From positions 1 to 64,000 of the forward strand of contig NZ_AUAR01000006.1 in NCBI RefSeq assembly GCF_000428825.1: a stretch of DNA of 64,000 bases, given 5' to 3'. The notes under the pieces were generated by a model. That model was given only the letters and a program-made list of their open reading frames with translations, was not told the DNA's origin and searched no databases. This stretch comes from Desulfomicrobium escambiense DSM 10707. GTDB taxonomy: Bacteria; Desulfobacterota; Desulfovibrionia; Desulfovibrionales; Desulfomicrobiaceae. This document shows, one piece after another, positions 8,760-17,039 of the stretch. The stretch's first letter is position 1. The number at the start of each line of letters is the position of its first letter. The translations under genes and the position numbers were made by a program.

Positions 8760-10190
8760 CTAGAACGCCAGGATGGTTTCGGTCTTGCGCTTCAGGAAGT
8801 CGATGTTGGACTTCAGGGCCTCGCCCGAGGCGTTGACGCCTTCGAGCTTCAGGGCGTTCAGGAACTCGACGCCCCTGGCCTTGGCCTCGGCCAGATCCTT
8901 GCCCCAGATGATGGCCAGGGCCAGGTTGGGGTCGAAGTCCGTGGGGATCTCGTACTCGCGGTCCGTGGGCACCTGGCTGTGCAACTTGAGCCATTCCTGC
9001 TCGGGCCAGCCGAAGGAGGTGATGCGGCCGACCCACGGGGCGAACTTGTTGTCCGGGTCCTCGGCGATGATGCGGTATTCGATGCCCACGCCGTTCAGGG
9101 CGATGTCCTTCTGGGAATAGCCCAGGGGTGCGCCCAGACCCACCCGGATCTGCTCGGCGATGAGGTCCACGTCGCCCTTGCCCTTGATGGTCGCGATGCG
9201 GGCGGAAACGCCGTTCTCGACCTGGATGCGCGTGTTGACCTCCATCAGGAACGGCTGGCCCGTGGGGCTGACGATCCATTCCCAGGTGCCGACGTTGTCG
9301 TACCCGGCCTCGCGGGCCATGCGCAGGGAGTATTCGGTGATGTCTTCGAGGACCTTCTTGGCGTCGAAGGCGTAGCGCAGGGAGGACGGGTCGAAGCCGG
9401 GCGCGACCTCGATGCGCTTCTGGTGGCCCAGGGACTGGACCGAACAGTTGCGGGTGCCGAAGTGGACCGGATTCTGGCCGGTGCGGTCGGACACGACCTG
9501 CACTTCCAGGTGGTTGAAGTCGAAGATGCGCTGTTCGATGAGCACGCCCTCGTCGCGGAACTGGCGCTTGGCGTAGTTCTTGATGCGCCGCAGGGTGCTG
9601 CGGAACTTGTCGAGGTCAGCCACCTCCTCGATGCCCATACCGCCGCCGCCGGCCGAGGCCTTGACCAGGATGACGGGGTTGTTGATCCCCTGATCCTTCT
9701 GGAAATCGAAGAGGGACTTGGCGATGTGCTCGGCCTCGAGGTCGTCGGTCACGGGCTTGTCCGAGCCGGGCACCGTCGGCACGCCGAGCTTGCGGGCCAG
9801 GCGCTTGGTGTTGATCTTGTCGCCGAGCTCGCGGATGACCTGCCAGGAGGGTCCGATGAAGATGAGCTTGCGCTCGCGCTGCACCACGCGGCGGGCGAAG
9901 CGATAGTCCTCGGCGAAGAAGCCGTAGCCGGGGTGAATGGCGGTGGCGCCGGCCTGGTCGGCCACGGCGAAGATTTCGTTGGCGTCGAGATAGGAACTGA
10001 CCCGGTACAGGGACTCCTCGCCACCGAGCTTGCGGGCCAGGACGCAGTGCTCGCTGTGCCTGTCGGGCTCGGTGAAGAGCGCCACGAAGGCATGGCCCAG
10101 CTTGCGGCAGGCCTGCATGATGCGGATGGCGATCTCACCGCGGTTGGCGATGAGAATCTTATGTTGTCTGGGTTCGCTTGAGTTCTTCAT
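8760..10190 (-). CDS. accC: Biotin carboxylase-like ATP-grasp protein, divergent
   Basis: A 476-residue ATP-grasp protein of about biotin-carboxylase length: HKILIANRGEIAIRIMQACR at the N-terminus, the Gly-rich KASAGGGGMGIEEV loop, and MEVNTRIQVEN. It would carboxylate biotin using ATP and bicarbonate. In E. coli BC the last motif continues RIQVEHPVTE; here His is Asn and the following residues differ. The C-terminal third is also unlike standard BC: the Arg of VRWESH aligns with Lys in WLKLHS, and the YDSMIGKLI segment is replaced. The ATG at 10188-10190 was preferred over a longer frame because conservation begins there. It is first in the carboxylase operon, 109 bases before the fused transferase. 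Confidence 0.85.
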   Translation of the reverse strand: MKNSSEPRQHKILIANRGEIAIRIMQACRKLGHAFVALFTEPDRHSEHCVLARKLGGEESLYRVSSYLDANEIFAVADQAGATAIHPGYGFFAEDYRFARRVVQRERKLIFIGPSWQVIRELGDKINTKRLARKLGVPTVPGSDKPVTDDLEAEHIAKSLFDFQKDQGINNPVILVKASAGGGGMGIEEVADLDKFRSTLRRIKNYAKRQFRDEGVLIEQRIFDFNHLEVQVVSDRTGQNPVHFGTRNCSVQSLGHQKRIEVAPGFDPSSLRYAFDAKKVLEDITEYSLRMAREAGYDNVGTWEWIVSPTGQPFLMEVNTRIQVENGVSARIATIKGKGDVDLIAEQIRVGLGAPLGYSQKDIALNGVGIEYRIIAEDPDNKFAPWVGRITSFGWPEQEWLKLHSQVPTDREYEIPTDFDPNLALAIIWGKDLAEAKARGVEFLNALKLEGVNASGEALKSNIDFLKRKTETILAF

Positions 10191-10534
10191 GTCTGCAAGA
10201 GCCTTTTTCCTCGGATGGTCTGTTGGGCGTTGATTAAAGGGCGGAAATCCGCCACAAGGCCGGACCCGCTTATATGCATAATCGCATCGGAGCAAGCCTT
10301 GCGGGCCATGTTTCCCCCGGTGGACGGGCCGCGAGGCGCCAGGCAGGCAGTTTTGACAAGGAGTTGCAAGAGCGCTCCGATATCGTCTATGGTCAAAACG
10401 CCGTTGCCAGACTCACGTGCGATTGCTCCGACCGGTCTTACGCTCCTACACCAACGGTCTTTCCGCTGTCCAGATTCATGGGGCGACCGGTTCAACTCAT
10501 CGCTAACCCTTCTCAAACGCAAAGGATTTCGACC
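10191..10534. other. Divergent intergenic region accC / pnp
   Basis: About 344 bases separate the divergent accC and pnp starts, so promoters for both should lie here. A TTGACA hexamer occurs at 10353-10358 on the plus strand, but no convincing -10 follows at 16-18 bases, so I do not call a promoter. No RNA gene, repeat or small coding frame with support is visible. Confidence 0.4.
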
Positions 10535-11362
10535 ATGCAGCAACGGATGGAAGACGTGAAGAAAGCCGCGGACAGCATCGCAACAGCATGTCCCGAAGCG
10601 CCGAAGACCGCCCTGATCCTCGGCAGCGGCCTGGGCGACTGGGTAGAGGAAGGCTCCATCCGCCTGCGCATTCCCTACGCGGACATCCCCGGCTTTCCGG
10701 TTTCGACCGTCAAGGGCCACGCCGGCGCCCTGCTCCTGGCCGACGTCCAGGGCACGCCCGTCTTCGTCCTCTCGGGGCGCTTCCATCTCTATGAAGGATA
10801 CGACGCCGGGACCGTGACCATGCCGGTCCGCGTCCTGGGCTTACTTGGCGTCACGACCCTGATCGCGACCAACGCGGCCGGTGCCCTGCACCCCCTCTTC
10901 GCCACGGGCGGGCTCATGGTCCTGACGGACCACATCAACATGACCGGCCACAACCCCCTGACGGGCCCCAACATCGAAGCCTGGGGGCCGCGCTTCCCGG
11001 ACATGTCGCAGGTCTACTGCCCCGCCCTGCGCGAAAAGGCCATGCAGGCCGCCCTGCGCTGCGGACAGCGCCTGGAGCAGGGCGTCTACGTCGCCGTGGC
11101 CGGACCGAGCCTGGAGACGCCGGCCGAGACGCGCATGCTGCGCATCCTGGGCGCCGACGCCGTGGGCATGTCCACGGTGCCCGAGGCCATCGTCGCCCGC
11201 CACATGGGCATGAGGGTGCTTGGCATCTCGTGCCTGACCAACAAGAACCTGCCGGACTGCATGGCCCCCACCTCCCACGAGGAGATCCTGGACCAGGCAG
11301 GCCGTTCAGCCGCCGCCCTGGGCGCGCTGCTGCGCGCCCTCATCCCCAACCTGGGAGGATGA
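10535..11362 (+). CDS. Purine nucleoside phosphorylase (trimeric PNP-I type)
   Basis: A 275-residue protein of the inosine/guanosine-specific PNP family, which splits purine nucleosides with phosphate into base and ribose-1-phosphate for salvage. Visible family blocks are LILGSGLGDWVE (phosphate loop), GHAGALLLADVQG, SGRFHLYEGYD, ATNAAGAL, GPSLETPAE and GMSTVPEAIVARHMG (base pocket). The start at 10535 follows AAAGGA; longer in-frame starts lie in non-conserved sequence. The stop is one base before the next gene, whose GGAGG ribosome site lies inside this gene's end, so the two form a transcription unit. Confidence 0.93.
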   Translation: MQQRMEDVKKAADSIATACPEAPKTALILGSGLGDWVEEGSIRLRIPYADIPGFPVSTVKGHAGALLLADVQGTPVFVLSGRFHLYEGYDAGTVTMPVRVLGLLGVTTLIATNAAGALHPLFATGGLMVLTDHINMTGHNPLTGPNIEAWGPRFPDMSQVYCPALREKAMQAALRCGQRLEQGVYVAVAGPSLETPAETRMLRILGADAVGMSTVPEAIVARHMGMRVLGISCLTNKNLPDCMAPTSHEEILDQAGRSAAALGALLRALIPNLGG

Positions 11363-11363
11363 C

Positions 11364-12980
11364 ATGGCCGAACACACCCATCTGCTGGCCGAGATCAAGG
11401 AAAACATCGCCCGCAAGGACCCCATCAAGGCCCGGCTGGTGCTGGCGTACCTCGAAAACGTGGACCGATCCCTGCGAGAGCAGGTCCTGGGGACATTCCG
11501 TTCGGCCGATCCTGATTTCGCCGTACCCATCCTGGCCAGGTTCATGTCCGAACACCGCGACATGGTCTCGGAACTGCCCGTGGTCCGGGAAATCCTGGCC
11601 ATGAAAATCCTGTCCCAGCCGGACCTCGTTTCCCGGGCGATCCGCGACCCGCAGACCCCGTTCCGCAAGACGTACATCGCCATGGCCGCGGAGCTGCGTC
11701 TGGAATCCGTGGTCGGCGACCTGATCGACGCGTTGCTTGCGGCCTCGGACGTGGAGGAGATCAACCAACTCATTGAAACCCTTGGCGAGATCGGCGACCC
11801 GACGGCCACCACCCCCTTGAGCGATTTCCTCTACTCCGGGAACCGCACCCTGATCATCTCGGCCACCAAGGCCCTGGGCAAGCTCGGCACGCCCACGGCC
11901 ATGCTGCGGCTGGCCGAACGCATGGGCACGGACAACCAGCTCGACCTCCTGATCCTCGACATCTTCGCCAAGGTTCAGGACGCCATTTCCCTGGACAAGC
12001 TGAACGAGGCCATGCGCTCCCACTATGCCCACCTGCGCAGCTACGCCAAGAAGACCCTGGCGGCCATCGGGCCCAAGGCCGTGCCCCTGCTGACCGAGAA
12101 CCTGCTCTTCGACGACGCGGACCTGCGCGTGCACACCCTGAACGTCCTGGGCGACATCGGGGACCCGGCCGCCATCGCCCCCATCCGCAAGCTCCTGCAC
12201 AACCACCCCGAAGACGCCAACGTGCGCTTCGCCGCCTACGAGGCCCTGGGCCTCCTGCCCCTGGACCGGGGGGCCTACGTCCTGACCCAGGGGCTGGGCG
12301 ACCCCGTCGAGCACGTCTGCATCGCCGCGGCCAAGGCCATCGACCGCAACTTCAACGAGATCATGGCCGCCGGGATCAAGAACCTGGCCGGCGCCCGCGA
12401 CGAGGACGCCCACCGCATCATCCGCACGGTCATCAGCGCCCAGGCCAGGAGCATCTTCCTGAGCCTCATGACCGAGGAGCGCTTCCAGGACATGGCCGTG
12501 GCGCAACTGACGAAATCCCACAAGGACATCCGGGATTTCTTCTACGCCGTGCTGAAGGAGCAGGGGTACTCGGAGCTGGCCCTCAGGCTGCTGGCGCCCG
12601 AGACGAAGAAGGCCGCCGCCCGCAAGCGCATCTGCGCCGTGGACGACTCGCGCATGATCCTGAACATCTACAAGTCGACCCTGCACGAACTGGGCTTCGA
12701 GCCGGTCCTGTTCGAGTTCCCGGCCGGCGCACTGGAGTGGCTGGAGAAAAACAGGCCGGCCATGGTACTGACGGACCTGAACATGCCCGACATCACCGGC
12801 ATCGACCTGGCCAGGGCCATCCGCAGGAATTTCCCCAAGGAAGAGCTGCCGATCATCATGGTTACCACGCAAAACGAGGCCAACGACAACCGCGCCGCCC
12901 TGGAGGCCGGAATCAACGACATCACCCACAAGCCCTTCACGGCCGAAAGCCTGAAGGCGGTGATCAATAAATTCCTGTAG
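11364..12980 (+). CDS. HEAT-repeat protein with C-terminal response-regulator receiver domain
   Basis: A 538-residue cytoplasmic protein. Residues 1 to about 410 are helical repeats of HEAT type, with recurring IGDPTATTPL, LGKLGTPTAML, IGDPAAIAPI and ALGLLPLDRGA turns. From about residue 420 there is a complete CheY-like receiver: the acidic pair in CAVDDSRM, phosphorylation site D471 in VLTDLNMPD, the Thr of VTTQNEA and the Lys of THKPF. The receiver is at the C-terminus, an uncommon order, so phosphorylation probably modulates a protein-binding scaffold rather than DNA binding. No kinase gene is adjacent. It is coupled to pnp by 1-base spacing. The partner is unknown. Confidence 0.85.
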   Translation: MAEHTHLLAEIKENIARKDPIKARLVLAYLENVDRSLREQVLGTFRSADPDFAVPILARFMSEHRDMVSELPVVREILAMKILSQPDLVSRAIRDPQTPFRKTYIAMAAELRLESVVGDLIDALLAASDVEEINQLIETLGEIGDPTATTPLSDFLYSGNRTLIISATKALGKLGTPTAMLRLAERMGTDNQLDLLILDIFAKVQDAISLDKLNEAMRSHYAHLRSYAKKTLAAIGPKAVPLLTENLLFDDADLRVHTLNVLGDIGDPAAIAPIRKLLHNHPEDANVRFAAYEALGLLPLDRGAYVLTQGLGDPVEHVCIAAAKAIDRNFNEIMAAGIKNLAGARDEDAHRIIRTVISAQARSIFLSLMTEERFQDMAVAQLTKSHKDIRDFFYAVLKEQGYSELALRLLAPETKKAAARKRICAVDDSRMILNIYKSTLHELGFEPVLFEFPAGALEWLEKNRPAMVLTDLNMPDITGIDLARAIRRNFPKEELPIIMVTTQNEANDNRAALEAGINDITHKPFTAESLKAVINKFL

Positions 12981-13061
12981 GCATTCCGGATCGTGACCGC
13001 TCTGCGGCGCCTCGAAGGATGCAAGACATGGAGCAAGAGGCAACCACCCCGCCCTGCGGGC

Positions 13062-13247
13062 ACCCCTCCTTGGCAGGAGGGGAGTCGGAGCTGCTGCCGG
13101 CGAATCTTGTCACGCTAAGCTAGCAATGACGGATGTGGAACAACTGCATGGCGAGGAGTCTTCGACATGGCAATCCACCTTCGTTCTTCGGATCACAAAA
13201 CAACACGAGAGACAAGGATCTTGAATCTCCCCCTGCCAAGGGGGAGT
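13062..13247. repeat. Inverted pair of CCCC-TTGGCAG-GGGG repeats
   Basis: Two imperfect copies of a short palindrome in opposite orientation, at 13062-13086 (CCCCTCCTTGGCAGGAGGGG) and 13226-13247 (reverse strand ACTCCCCCTTGGCAGGGGGA), in the 342-base gap between convergent genes. The surroundings hold no gene. It resembles the dispersed palindromes common in proteobacteria but is a different family from the five pairs elsewhere in this window. Confidence 0.6.
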
Positions 13248-13322
13248 ACCCGAAGGGGGAGGGGGTATTCCCCCTTGACTGACCATCCGCCGCCCGAGCG
13301 AGACGGGTCGTGTCGAAAAAAA

Positions 13323-14657
13323 TCACCCCAACCCCAGGCGCTTCAACTTCTCGCGCAACGTCTTGCGGTCGATGCCCAGGATCTCGGCGGCGCGGGTCTT
13401 GTTGTCGCCCGTGCGGGCCAGGACGGAGCGAATGTGGTCCGCCTCGACCTCGGCCAGGGTCTTGTCGCCGTGGCGGGAGCGGGTGATGGTGAAGCGCATG
13501 GACTCGGGCAGGTCCGTCACGTCGATGACCGGGCCGTCGCCGATGATGACCAGCCGCTGCAGCAGGTTCTCGAGTTCCCGCACGTTGCCCGGCCAGGCGT
13601 ACTGACGGAAGGCTTCGAGGGCCTCGTCCGTCAGGCGCGGCACCTCGCGGTTCATGTCCGTGGCGAACTTGTGCAGGAAGTGGCTGGCCAGCATGAGGAT
13701 GTCGTCGCCGCGCTCGGCCAGCGACGGCAGCCGGATCTCGATGACGTGGATGCGGTAGAAGAGGTCTTCGCGGAACAGGCCCTGGTCGACCAGGCGGCGC
13801 AGGTTCTTGTGCGAGGCGGCGATGATGCGGGTGTCCACGGTGCGGATGCGCGAGGAGCCGACCATGGAAAATTCCTTGCTCTGCATGACACGCAGGAGCT
13901 TGGCCTGCAGGCTGGGGCTCGCGTCCCCGATTTCGTCGAGGAAGATGGTCCCGCCGTTGGCGATCTCGAAGAAGCCCGCCCTGCTCTCCTTGGCGCCGGT
14001 GAAGGCGCCCTTGACGTGGCCGAAGAGCTCGCTCTCCAGCAGCGTGTCCGGGATGGCCGAGCAGTTGACGGGCACGAAGGCGAATGCGCGACGGTCGCTG
14101 TTGTAGTGCACGGCCCGGGCCACCAGTTCCTTGCCCGTGCCCGATTCGCCGGAAATGAAGACGTTGGCGCTGGTTCCCGAGGCCTTGCGGATGAGGGCGA
14201 AGACGCCCTGCATCTCGGCGCAGTCCCCGATGATCCCGAAATTCCCGGCTTCCTGCTTCTCGTCGTGGGCGGCACGCCTGCGGGCCTGCTTGTCGAGGAT
14301 GCGCCGCACCGCGGCCAGCAGCTCCTCGCCCGTGAATGGCTTGGCCAGGTACTCCCCGGCCCCGTCGCGCATGGCCTCCACGGCCCCGCTCACGGACGGG
14401 TAGCCGGTGATCATCATGATCTCCGTGTCCCGGAAATTGTCGCGCACGTGTTTGATGAGTTCGAGGCCGTTGGCCCTGGGCATCTTGTAGTCCGTGATGA
14501 TGAGGTCCACGGGCGTCTCGTCCAGGAAGGCCCCGGCCTCCTCGACGCTGCCGCGGGTATGGACCTCGTAGCCGGCCGCGGCCAGATTGCGCGAGATGAC
14601 CTCGAGGGTGGCCGCGCTGTCGTCCACGGCCAGGATGGTCGCACCCTTGTCCTGCAT
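13323..14657 (-). CDS. NtrC-family sigma-54-dependent response regulator
   Basis: A 444-residue enhancer-binding protein. The receiver (about 1-120) has the phospho-site D56 in LIITDYKMP. The AAA+ domain (about 145-375) has Walker A GESGTGKE, the sigma-54 contact loop GAFTGA, Walker B GGTIFLDEIGD and arginine-finger regions. A Fis-type helix-turn-helix (NKTRAAEILGIDRKTLREKL) ends the protein. The start MQDKG is chosen for its AGGAG site at 6 bases; an ATG five codons upstream overlaps the kinase stop. It lies directly after the kinase and is its likely partner. The sigma-54 promoter with upstream repeats at 19277-19564 is the obvious candidate target, which is an inference from position. Confidence 0.95.
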   Translation of the reverse strand: MQDKGATILAVDDSAATLEVISRNLAAAGYEVHTRGSVEEAGAFLDETPVDLIITDYKMPRANGLELIKHVRDNFRDTEIMMITGYPSVSGAVEAMRDGAGEYLAKPFTGEELLAAVRRILDKQARRRAAHDEKQEAGNFGIIGDCAEMQGVFALIRKASGTSANVFISGESGTGKELVARAVHYNSDRRAFAFVPVNCSAIPDTLLESELFGHVKGAFTGAKESRAGFFEIANGGTIFLDEIGDASPSLQAKLLRVMQSKEFSMVGSSRIRTVDTRIIAASHKNLRRLVDQGLFREDLFYRIHVIEIRLPSLAERGDDILMLASHFLHKFATDMNREVPRLTDEALEAFRQYAWPGNVRELENLLQRLVIIGDGPVIDVTDLPESMRFTITRSRHGDKTLAEVEADHIRSVLARTGDNKTRAAEILGIDRKTLREKLKRLGLG

Positions 14658-14668
14658 GTCCTGTCTCC

Positions 14669-16216
14669 TCATTGCCCGGCTTCCGGCGCGTCGGTCCCGG
14701 CGCCGCCGGCCGCCCCGCCGCCTCCGGGACCGTCGGGGGCCGTCGCTCTGCACGGGAAGGTGATCTCGAAACGCGTTCCCCGGCCCGGCTCGCTCTCGAC
14801 CTCGATGACCCCGCCGTGGGCGGACACGATGCCATGCACCACCGCAAGCCCCAGCCCCGTCCCCTGGTCCACGTCCTTGGTCGTGAAGAAGGGGTTGAAG
14901 ATCTGCCGCCGCACCTCCGGGGTCATGCCCACGCCCGTGTCGCCCACGGCAAGGTAGACGTCATCCTTGAAGGACTGGGTCTGGATGGTCAAGACGCCGC
15001 CTGTCGGCATGGCGTGAATGGCGTTGACCACCAGATTGACCATGACCTGCTTGATGTGCTGCGGGTCGGCCATGATCGGCGGCAGGCCCTCGGTCAGGTC
15101 CGTGCGCACCTCGACCCGGCCGCGGGAGGCGCTCATCTCGATGAAATAGAGGGTGTCGCGCACGACCTGGTTCAGGTCCACCAGGTTTTTCTGCAGGGGC
15201 ACCTTGCGGCCGAAGATCATGAGCTTCTTGATGACCTCGCGGCTGTGCAGCGCGGACTTGACGATGCTGTCCAGATCCCTGGCGACCTGCGCGGGGAGCC
15301 CCGGCGTCTGCGCCGCCAGCTGGGCGAAGCCCAGGATGTTGGCCAGGGGCTCGTTCAGCTCGTGGGCCACGCCGGCCGCGAACTGCCCGATCTTGGCCAG
15401 CCTGTCGGCGTGTTGCAGCTGGCGCTCCAGATTGCGCCTGGTGGACAGGGCCTCGCGCTTGGAGATGATCCAGCCCACGTGCTTGGCCAGGGCGCGGAGC
15501 AGCTCGGCCTCCATGGGCAGGAAGGACTTGCCGTCCTGGCCGCACCCGTCGAGGCTGACGCTCAGCCGGCCGCGTTTGACGCGCTGCACGAAGACGTCCT
15601 CCCCGAGACGGCAGGCGGCGTCGGCCTGGAAATTCCCGCTGAGCATGATCTCGCCGTCGAGCACGAGGCGCACCCCCGTGGACTCCGGGTACTGGAAAGA
15701 CGGCGGGATGATGCCCAGGATCTCCCGCAGGATGTCGGGCAGGGGACTGTCCATGTCCGAGGAAACGATGCGGTTCATGGCGTGCAGGCAGGACAGCTCC
15801 TTGTTCAGGGCCACCAGCCGGTCGTGCTCGTGCTGCAGCTGGTGTTGGCGCTCGACGTGGGCCGTGACGTCCTGCCCCACGCACAGCACGCTGACCAGGC
15901 TGCCGTGGGAGTCGTAAAGGGACTTCATGTTCCAGTCGATGTAGACCTTGCTCCCGTCCCGCGCCCGCAGGGAGCCCTTCATGAAGCCCATGCTGCCGGC
16001 CCGGACGATGTCCTCAAACAGGACGCGCGCCTGCTCGCGACGCTTGGCGTCGACGCAGGACTCGAACCAGTCCCGGCCGGCGAGCTGGCTGATCTCGAAA
16101 CCGGACACCGCCTCGAAGCGGGAATTGCCATGGATGATCCGCCCCTTCTCGTCCAGGGTGATGACGATGCCGTGGCTGAGCTCCATGACGGTGTTGTAGT
16201 ATTCGGACAGGTTCAT
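14669..16216 (-). CDS. PAS-domain sensor histidine kinase (NtrB-like)
   Basis: A 515-residue soluble kinase with no membrane segment. A PAS domain (about 1-125, MELSHGIVITLDEKGRIIHG start) and a PAC-like end are followed by a GAF-like stretch (about 150-265). The HisKA helix carries the H-box AHELNEPLANILGFAQ near residue 283, and the ATPase has the N-box VNLVVNAIHAMP, DTGVGMTPE and GTGLGLAVVHG. It should autophosphorylate and donate to the adjacent NtrC-type regulator. The ATG at 16214-16216 has a GGAGGAAGC ribosome site; a longer frame lacks one. The signal is not evident; a cytoplasmic redox or metabolite cue is likely. Confidence 0.93.
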   Translation of the reverse strand: MNLSEYYNTVMELSHGIVITLDEKGRIIHGNSRFEAVSGFEISQLAGRDWFESCVDAKRREQARVLFEDIVRAGSMGFMKGSLRARDGSKVYIDWNMKSLYDSHGSLVSVLCVGQDVTAHVERQHQLQHEHDRLVALNKELSCLHAMNRIVSSDMDSPLPDILREILGIIPPSFQYPESTGVRLVLDGEIMLSGNFQADAACRLGEDVFVQRVKRGRLSVSLDGCGQDGKSFLPMEAELLRALAKHVGWIISKREALSTRRNLERQLQHADRLAKIGQFAAGVAHELNEPLANILGFAQLAAQTPGLPAQVARDLDSIVKSALHSREVIKKLMIFGRKVPLQKNLVDLNQVVRDTLYFIEMSASRGRVEVRTDLTEGLPPIMADPQHIKQVMVNLVVNAIHAMPTGGVLTIQTQSFKDDVYLAVGDTGVGMTPEVRRQIFNPFFTTKDVDQGTGLGLAVVHGIVSAHGGVIEVESEPGRGTRFEITFPCRATAPDGPGGGGAAGGAGTDAPEAGQ

Positions 16217-16278
16217 GCTTCCTCCGGGAATCCCCAACCCACCTAGCAGAGGCGGCCACGCCCGGCCAAGCAAAAAAC

Positions 16279-16304
16279 GGCGCGACCTCGGGAGAGGCCG
16301 CGCC
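16279..16304 (-). terminator. Terminator after the TauE/response-regulator operon
   Basis: On the minus strand an 11-bp stem (GGCGCGGCCTC with GAGGTCGCGCC, one mismatch) closes a 4-base loop and is followed by GTTTTTTG. It separates the upstream four-gene unit from the kinase/regulator pair. Confidence 0.88.
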
Positions 16305-16333
16305 GAAGATTCCGACTGTAGCCGGACAAAGGG

Positions 16334-17035
16334 TTAGTGGCCGCTGATCTTCAGGCCCCAGCCCTCGAAGACGAAGAGGATGCCGAAGCCGTACCACATG
16401 GTGTAGATGACGTAGAAGGCCAGGGAGAAGAACACGATGCCCATCTTGTCCTTGATCTTCTCCGGCACCACCTTGTAGTAATTGTACGCTGTCTCAACTA
16501 CTTTTGCAGCTATATTGACGGCGACCTTGGCCTCGGAAAAGGCCTTCTGCTTCTTCAGCTGACGATCAAATCCGCCCAGGATCGCGTTCCAATTGTACAG
16601 AGCGAGCCTGTCGTCCATGCCTTCGTACGACGGATACTTGGCCTTCAGTGCTGCGGCGTCGTTGTGGTACATCTTGTCCGAATCATCCAGACAAGCATTC
16701 AGGATGGCCAGATAGCTGCCCTTTACGGTCAGGCTCTTGCCCTGGGCCTCGGCCATGGCGCCCGCGCCCGTGATCAGAACGACACTCTGAGCGGCCTGCG
16801 CCTCGGTCTTCAGTTCCATGGTCACATCGACTTGAAAATCGCCAACACTCTTGACCTCTTCCCTCAGGTTGTCCACGTAGTAGGCCGAACCCTTGGAAAT
16901 GGAGTTGTAAAGGTTGTCGAGGTAGGCCATGGCGTTGTGCCCGTCGAACAAGGGCTGAAACATGGCGAACAGGACGATGAAGAAGACCACCAAGAGGGCG
17001 AGGCCTCCGTTGAATTCCTTTTTATTATGAATCAT
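16334..17035 (-). CDS. Two-TM membrane protein paired with TauE/SafE permease, function unknown
   Basis: A 233-residue protein with a membrane segment at each end (about 12-30 and 200-225) and a roughly 165-residue domain between, probably periplasmic. It contains no motif I recognise. The middle is helical and has few cysteines. The gene follows the TauE/SafE permease by four bases, so it is very likely a subunit or regulator of that transporter. It closes the sigma-54-controlled unit, with the terminator 29 bases downstream. Base composition is slightly lower in G+C in the middle part (about 16480-16720) than in the neighbours. Confidence 0.75.
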   Translation of the reverse strand: MIHNKKEFNGGLALLVVFFIVLFAMFQPLFDGHNAMAYLDNLYNSISKGSAYYVDNLREEVKSVGDFQVDVTMELKTEAQAAQSVVLITGAGAMAEAQGKSLTVKGSYLAILNACLDDSDKMYHNDAAALKAKYPSYEGMDDRLALYNWNAILGGFDRQLKKQKAFSEAKVAVNIAAKVVETAYNYYKVVPEKIKDKMGIVFFSLAFYVIYTMWYGFGILFVFEGWGLKISGH

Positions 17036-17039
17036 ATGA

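Noticed and set aside
5969-8836. A 955-codon plus-strand frame opposite the carboxylase genes
   Set aside because: It is the antisense shadow of the fused transferase and biotinyl-like genes; it is rich in His/Val/Leu/Gly with no domain or ribosome site.
10353-10376. TTGACA as a promoter for pnp
   Set aside because: No acceptable -10 hexamer lies at 16-18 bases and the distance to the start is long.
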